From Candidatus Stahliibacteriota bacterium (GTDB lineage Bacteria; Hydrothermota; Tepidihabitantia; SM23-42), in assembly GCA_030613445.1 (NCBI GenBank), contig JAUWLY010000042.1, forward strand, positions 1 through 13,435: a DNA stretch of 13,435 bases. The letters run 5' to 3'. Of this stretch, positions 12,490 to 13,435 are shown piece by piece (the stretch's first letter is position 1; every line of letters begins with the position of its first letter). A model generated the notes under the pieces. That model saw nothing but the letters and a program-made list of their open reading frames with translations, searched no databases and was not told the origin of the DNA. The position numbers and the translations under genes were made by a program.

Positions 12490-13435
12490 AGAAATTGTCA
12501 TTACTTGCAATCTTTATGAGGCTTATCTGGGCTGATGGTAGTATGATGCCACCACAGGGAGATTATGAAATTTATAGCTCAGACCAGGTTGCCATCATAA
12601 AAGTCCTACCAGACTCAGAAGAACTTTCAATTTTGGTAAAAGCGTACTGGGTCAATAATTATAATGGCTTTGCATGGGTTATTCCTTTACCTTGCCAGCC
12701 TCAGGTCAGTGAAGTAGATGTAGAACTCTTCACTAATTTAGCACATCTCACTGCACCACTCTATACTGAAGGAGGATGTAGCGGACCATTTAGATCAGGA
12801 GGTGGTTTGGGATATAATAATGGATATGGACAAGACTACTATAATGTGGTGAGTTATGATACCATCGGATTTTTAGGTACAGTCCTCATCCATACTAATA
12901 CTGCTGATTCTCTGACCACCTGGCTAAATAACAACGATTATGTAGTAATTGCTGGTGCTGAGGCAATGTTTGAAGATTACATAAATCGCAACTGGAACTA
13001 TTTTTTTATTGCTCGTTCTGATACAACGCAACAAAGTTCTGATGAGAGCGTTGGCATCAGTTTTAAATTTCCATCAGACACACTTGTTTATCCAATGAAG
13101 ATCTCTTCGATTTCATCATTAGGGTCAACCTCTTTATATCTCTATGTTGTTGGTGAACATAAGATGTTCTTTGATAATGCTGAACTTGAGTATGCCAATA
13201 AAATCTCTAAAAAAGAGCTGGATGGTATTGAGCGAGAGTATCCTATTCTTCACGAATATCTTAACGAGGGTAGTTATATTACGAAATTAAAAAGAGAGTA
13301 TACAAACCCTTCTGAGATGTCATCTGATATTTCAATCTATCAATCTCCTGATGATACTGAATATCACAAATTTGCAGAGGACTATTGGTATTCAGGATTC
13401 GCTAACAGCATGCTTTTACCATTACTAATCTGCGT
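12486..13435 (+). CDS. DUF2330 family exported protein (partial, runs off right edge)
   Basis: An open frame of 316 codons that continues past the window. Residues 1-16 look like a short signal peptide ending in IWADG. The body matches the DUF2330 pattern as I know it: an N-terminal QVAIIKVLPDSEELSILVKAYW, the hallmark NGFAWVIPLPCQPQVSEVDVELF, a central SYDTIGFLGTVLIHTN, TTWLNNNDYVV, a YFFIARSDTTQ strand, and SFKFPSDTLVYPMKISS followed by SLYLYVVGEHKMFF. DUF2330 proteins are secreted or membrane-anchored by a C-terminal helix and have no assigned function. The last visible residues, SMLLPLLIC, may be the start of such a helix. The gene is translated from an ATG overlapping the previous stop, preceded by a G-rich ribosome-binding site (GAGGGGGGG). 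Confidence 0.8.
   Translation, partial: MKKLSLLAIFMRLIWADGSMMPPQGDYEIYSSDQVAIIKVLPDSEELSILVKAYWVNNYNGFAWVIPLPCQPQVSEVDVELFTNLAHLTAPLYTEGGCSGPFRSGGGLGYNNGYGQDYYNVVSYDTIGFLGTVLIHTNTADSLTTWLNNNDYVVIAGAEAMFEDYINRNWNYFFIARSDTTQQSSDESVGISFKFPSDTLVYPMKISSISSLGSTSLYLYVVGEHKMFFDNAELEYANKISKKELDGIEREYPILHEYLNEGSYITKLKREYTNPSEMSSDISIYQSPDDTEYHKFAEDYWYSGFANSMLLPLLIC

Overview
The window looks like chromosomal DNA of an uncultured, Gram-negative-type bacterium of roughly 40% GC. A SecA of the long, Bacteroidota/FCB-like form, an outer-membrane-like protein, a DUF2330 protein and many degenerate short tandem repeats in the spacers would fit a lineage such as candidate division WOR-3 (Stahlbacteria). That placement is an impression, not something the sequence proves. 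No rRNA, tRNA, CRISPR array, transposase or phage gene was seen. There is no gene-free stretch longer than about 255 bases.

Layout: (1) 1-1691, minus: smpB then an N-acetylmuramoyl-L-alanine amidase cut by the left edge. (2) 1890-4506, plus, divergent from smpB: ftsE, ftsX and an envC-like degenerate LytM factor. FtsEX drives EnvC, and EnvC activates cell-wall amidases, so the amidase across the divergent promoter is a plausible client. (3) 4681-9558, minus: secA, then a gene of the alpha-oxoamine synthase fold, then trmI (tRNA m1A58 methyltransferase). The middle gene overlaps secA by ATGA and has lost the PLP lysine and nearly all other cofactor contacts, so it looks like an intact pseudoenzyme. 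(4) 9814-11677, minus: a small BFD-type [2Fe-2S] protein, lipB and lipA. lipA is interrupted by one in-frame TAG although every catalytic motif is present on both sides. (5) 11914-13435, plus: a small envelope protein overlapping a DUF2330 protein that runs off the right edge.

Regulation: five promoters of TTGACN-16/17-TATAAT type can be read by eye. For smpB, ftsE and the [2Fe-2S] gene the -10 box lies only 5-7 bases before the start codon, which predicts leaderless mRNAs. secA has at most a very short leader. Four gene pairs (smpB-amidase, ftsX-envC, secA-AOS-like, the last two genes) overlap as ATGA, suggesting translational coupling.

The spacers carry degenerate tandem arrays of 7-, 8- and 9-base units and a two-copy 67-base repeat with a palindromic core. 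The most unusual items are the AOS-like pseudoenzyme tied to secA, the amber codon in lipA, the leaderless promoter layout, the spacer micro-repeats and a cysteine-rich insertion in SecA.
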